From contig CALUOU010000012.1 of assembly GCA_944322335.1 (NCBI GenBank), forward strand, positions 1 to 47,554: a stretch of DNA of 47,554 nt, written 5' to 3'. Of the stretch, positions 46,971-47,554 are shown in pieces (within the stretch, counting starts at the first letter, position 1; the number at the start of each line of letters is the position of its first letter). The notes beneath the pieces are model-generated. The model ran no database searches, was not told the DNA's origin, and saw nothing but the letters and a program-made list of their open reading frames with translations. Source of the DNA: an uncultured Bacteroides sp. (lineage in GTDB: Bacteria > Bacteroidota > Bacteroidia > Bacteroidales > Bacteroidaceae). Both the position numbers and the translations under genes were made by a program.

Positions 46971-47468
46971 ATGTACACAATTAGAAAAGCGACTATAGCC
47001 GACTGCGAGTTAATACATAAACTGGCTCAACAGGTTTTCCCTATGGCCTATCAGGAGATTCTGTCTCCAGAACAGATTGACTATATGATGGAATGGATGT
47101 ATGCCCCCTGCAACATCCGAAAACAGATGGAAAAGGAAGGCCACGTCTACCTCATAGCTTACAAAGGAGGTGAGCAGGCTGGCTATGTATCCGTGCAGCC
47201 GCAAGGGGAAACTGTGTTTCACCTGCAAAAGATTTATGTGCTTCCCCACTTTCAAGGGATGCGTTGCGGAAGCTTCTTGTTCCACGAAGCCATCAGGTAT
47301 ATCAAGGAAGTGCATCCCGCTCCATGCCTGATGGAACTAAACGTAAACCGCCACAACAAAGCCATCCACTTCTATGAGCACATGGGCATGAGGAAATTGC
47401 GCGAAGGTAATTTCCCCATCGGAAACGGATATTACATGAACGACTACATCATGGGGCTGGACATATAG
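46971..47468 (+). CDS. GNAT-family N-acetyltransferase
   Basis: A 165-residue single-domain acetyltransferase. It begins MYTIRKATIADCELIHKLA (motif C), has the acyl-CoA loop LQKIYVLPHFQGMRCGSFLF, where Q/G-x-G pattern is QGMRCG, and the late motif B NRHNKAIHFYEHMGM. GNAT substrates are too diverse to call; protein N-terminal or small-molecule amine targets are both possible. It has its own weak promoter and no partner genes. The 86 bases to the window end hold nothing I recognise. Confidence 0.9.
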   Translation: MYTIRKATIADCELIHKLAQQVFPMAYQEILSPEQIDYMMEWMYAPCNIRKQMEKEGHVYLIAYKGGEQAGYVSVQPQGETVFHLQKIYVLPHFQGMRCGSFLFHEAIRYIKEVHPAPCLMELNVNRHNKAIHFYEHMGMRKLREGNFPIGNGYYMNDYIMGLDI

Positions 47469-47554
47469 AGGGAAACTTTCTTTCCGCACAGGCCATTTTT
47501 TCTGCCCCACAATCCCCCCAAAAGCGATTGATCGCATCTCCCCAGACCCGGTTA

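Overview
The window reads as a chromosomal segment of a gut-type Bacteroidales bacterium, probably Bacteroidaceae. Three things point there. Many genes are preceded by the Bacteroidetes -7 promoter element TAnnTTTG, in three cases with a TTTG -33 element at the right spacing. The gene content is typical of that group: class III fructose-1,6-bisphosphatase, PorT-like barrel, PadR/PspC pair, Bacteroidetes-length YidC, and a GNAT-nitrilase fusion. Shine-Dalgarno sequences are weak or absent. No tRNA, rRNA, CRISPR array, prophage or complete insertion sequence was found; this is mostly core chromosome.

Layout. Positions 1-415 hold a possible gene fragment at the left edge, a 215-bp repeat element with inverted ends, and a terminator. 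A ferritin gene follows on the minus strand. From 999 to 8127 a minus-strand block runs purU-hisH-hisA-hisF-hisIE-ftsE-like-lysC-lysA, joining histidine and lysine/DAP synthesis. From 8417 to 15009 the plus strand carries an LtaS-like phosphotransferase and a PAP2 phosphatase, then fbp and a PIF1-like helicase. From 15025 to 19841 there are an exported protein of unknown function, a GNAT-nitrilase enzyme, a striking 22-bp palindromic repeat array, a YjbQ-family protein, a small lipoprotein and an AraJ-like exporter. The sbcD-sbcC nuclease operon (20008-24652) ends at a bidirectional terminator shared with a POT-family peptide transporter; ybaK and uvrA follow on the minus strand.

From 30091 the plus strand has a triple-LysM/ligand-binding protein, a PorT-like barrel and an aminotransferase, then a second copy of the repeat element. 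An orphan polyprenyl-phosphate sugar transferase lies on the minus strand. An AlaX-like editing protein, an Hsp20 gene with a textbook sigma-54 promoter, pyrG, yidC, a MATE exporter and an S9 lipoprotein peptidase follow on the plus strand. The window closes with a PadR-PspC unit (minus) and a GNAT acetyltransferase (plus).

Most genes are ordinary. The signals that ordinary annotation does not explain are the four-unit TTGCA-N8-TGCAA array at 17504-17591 (exact 22-bp period), the two-copy MITE-like element (101-315 and 34039-34250) that also contains 22-bp internal repeats, and the sigma-54 promoter of the small heat-shock gene. I did not find a clear candidate for a wholly new multi-gene system.
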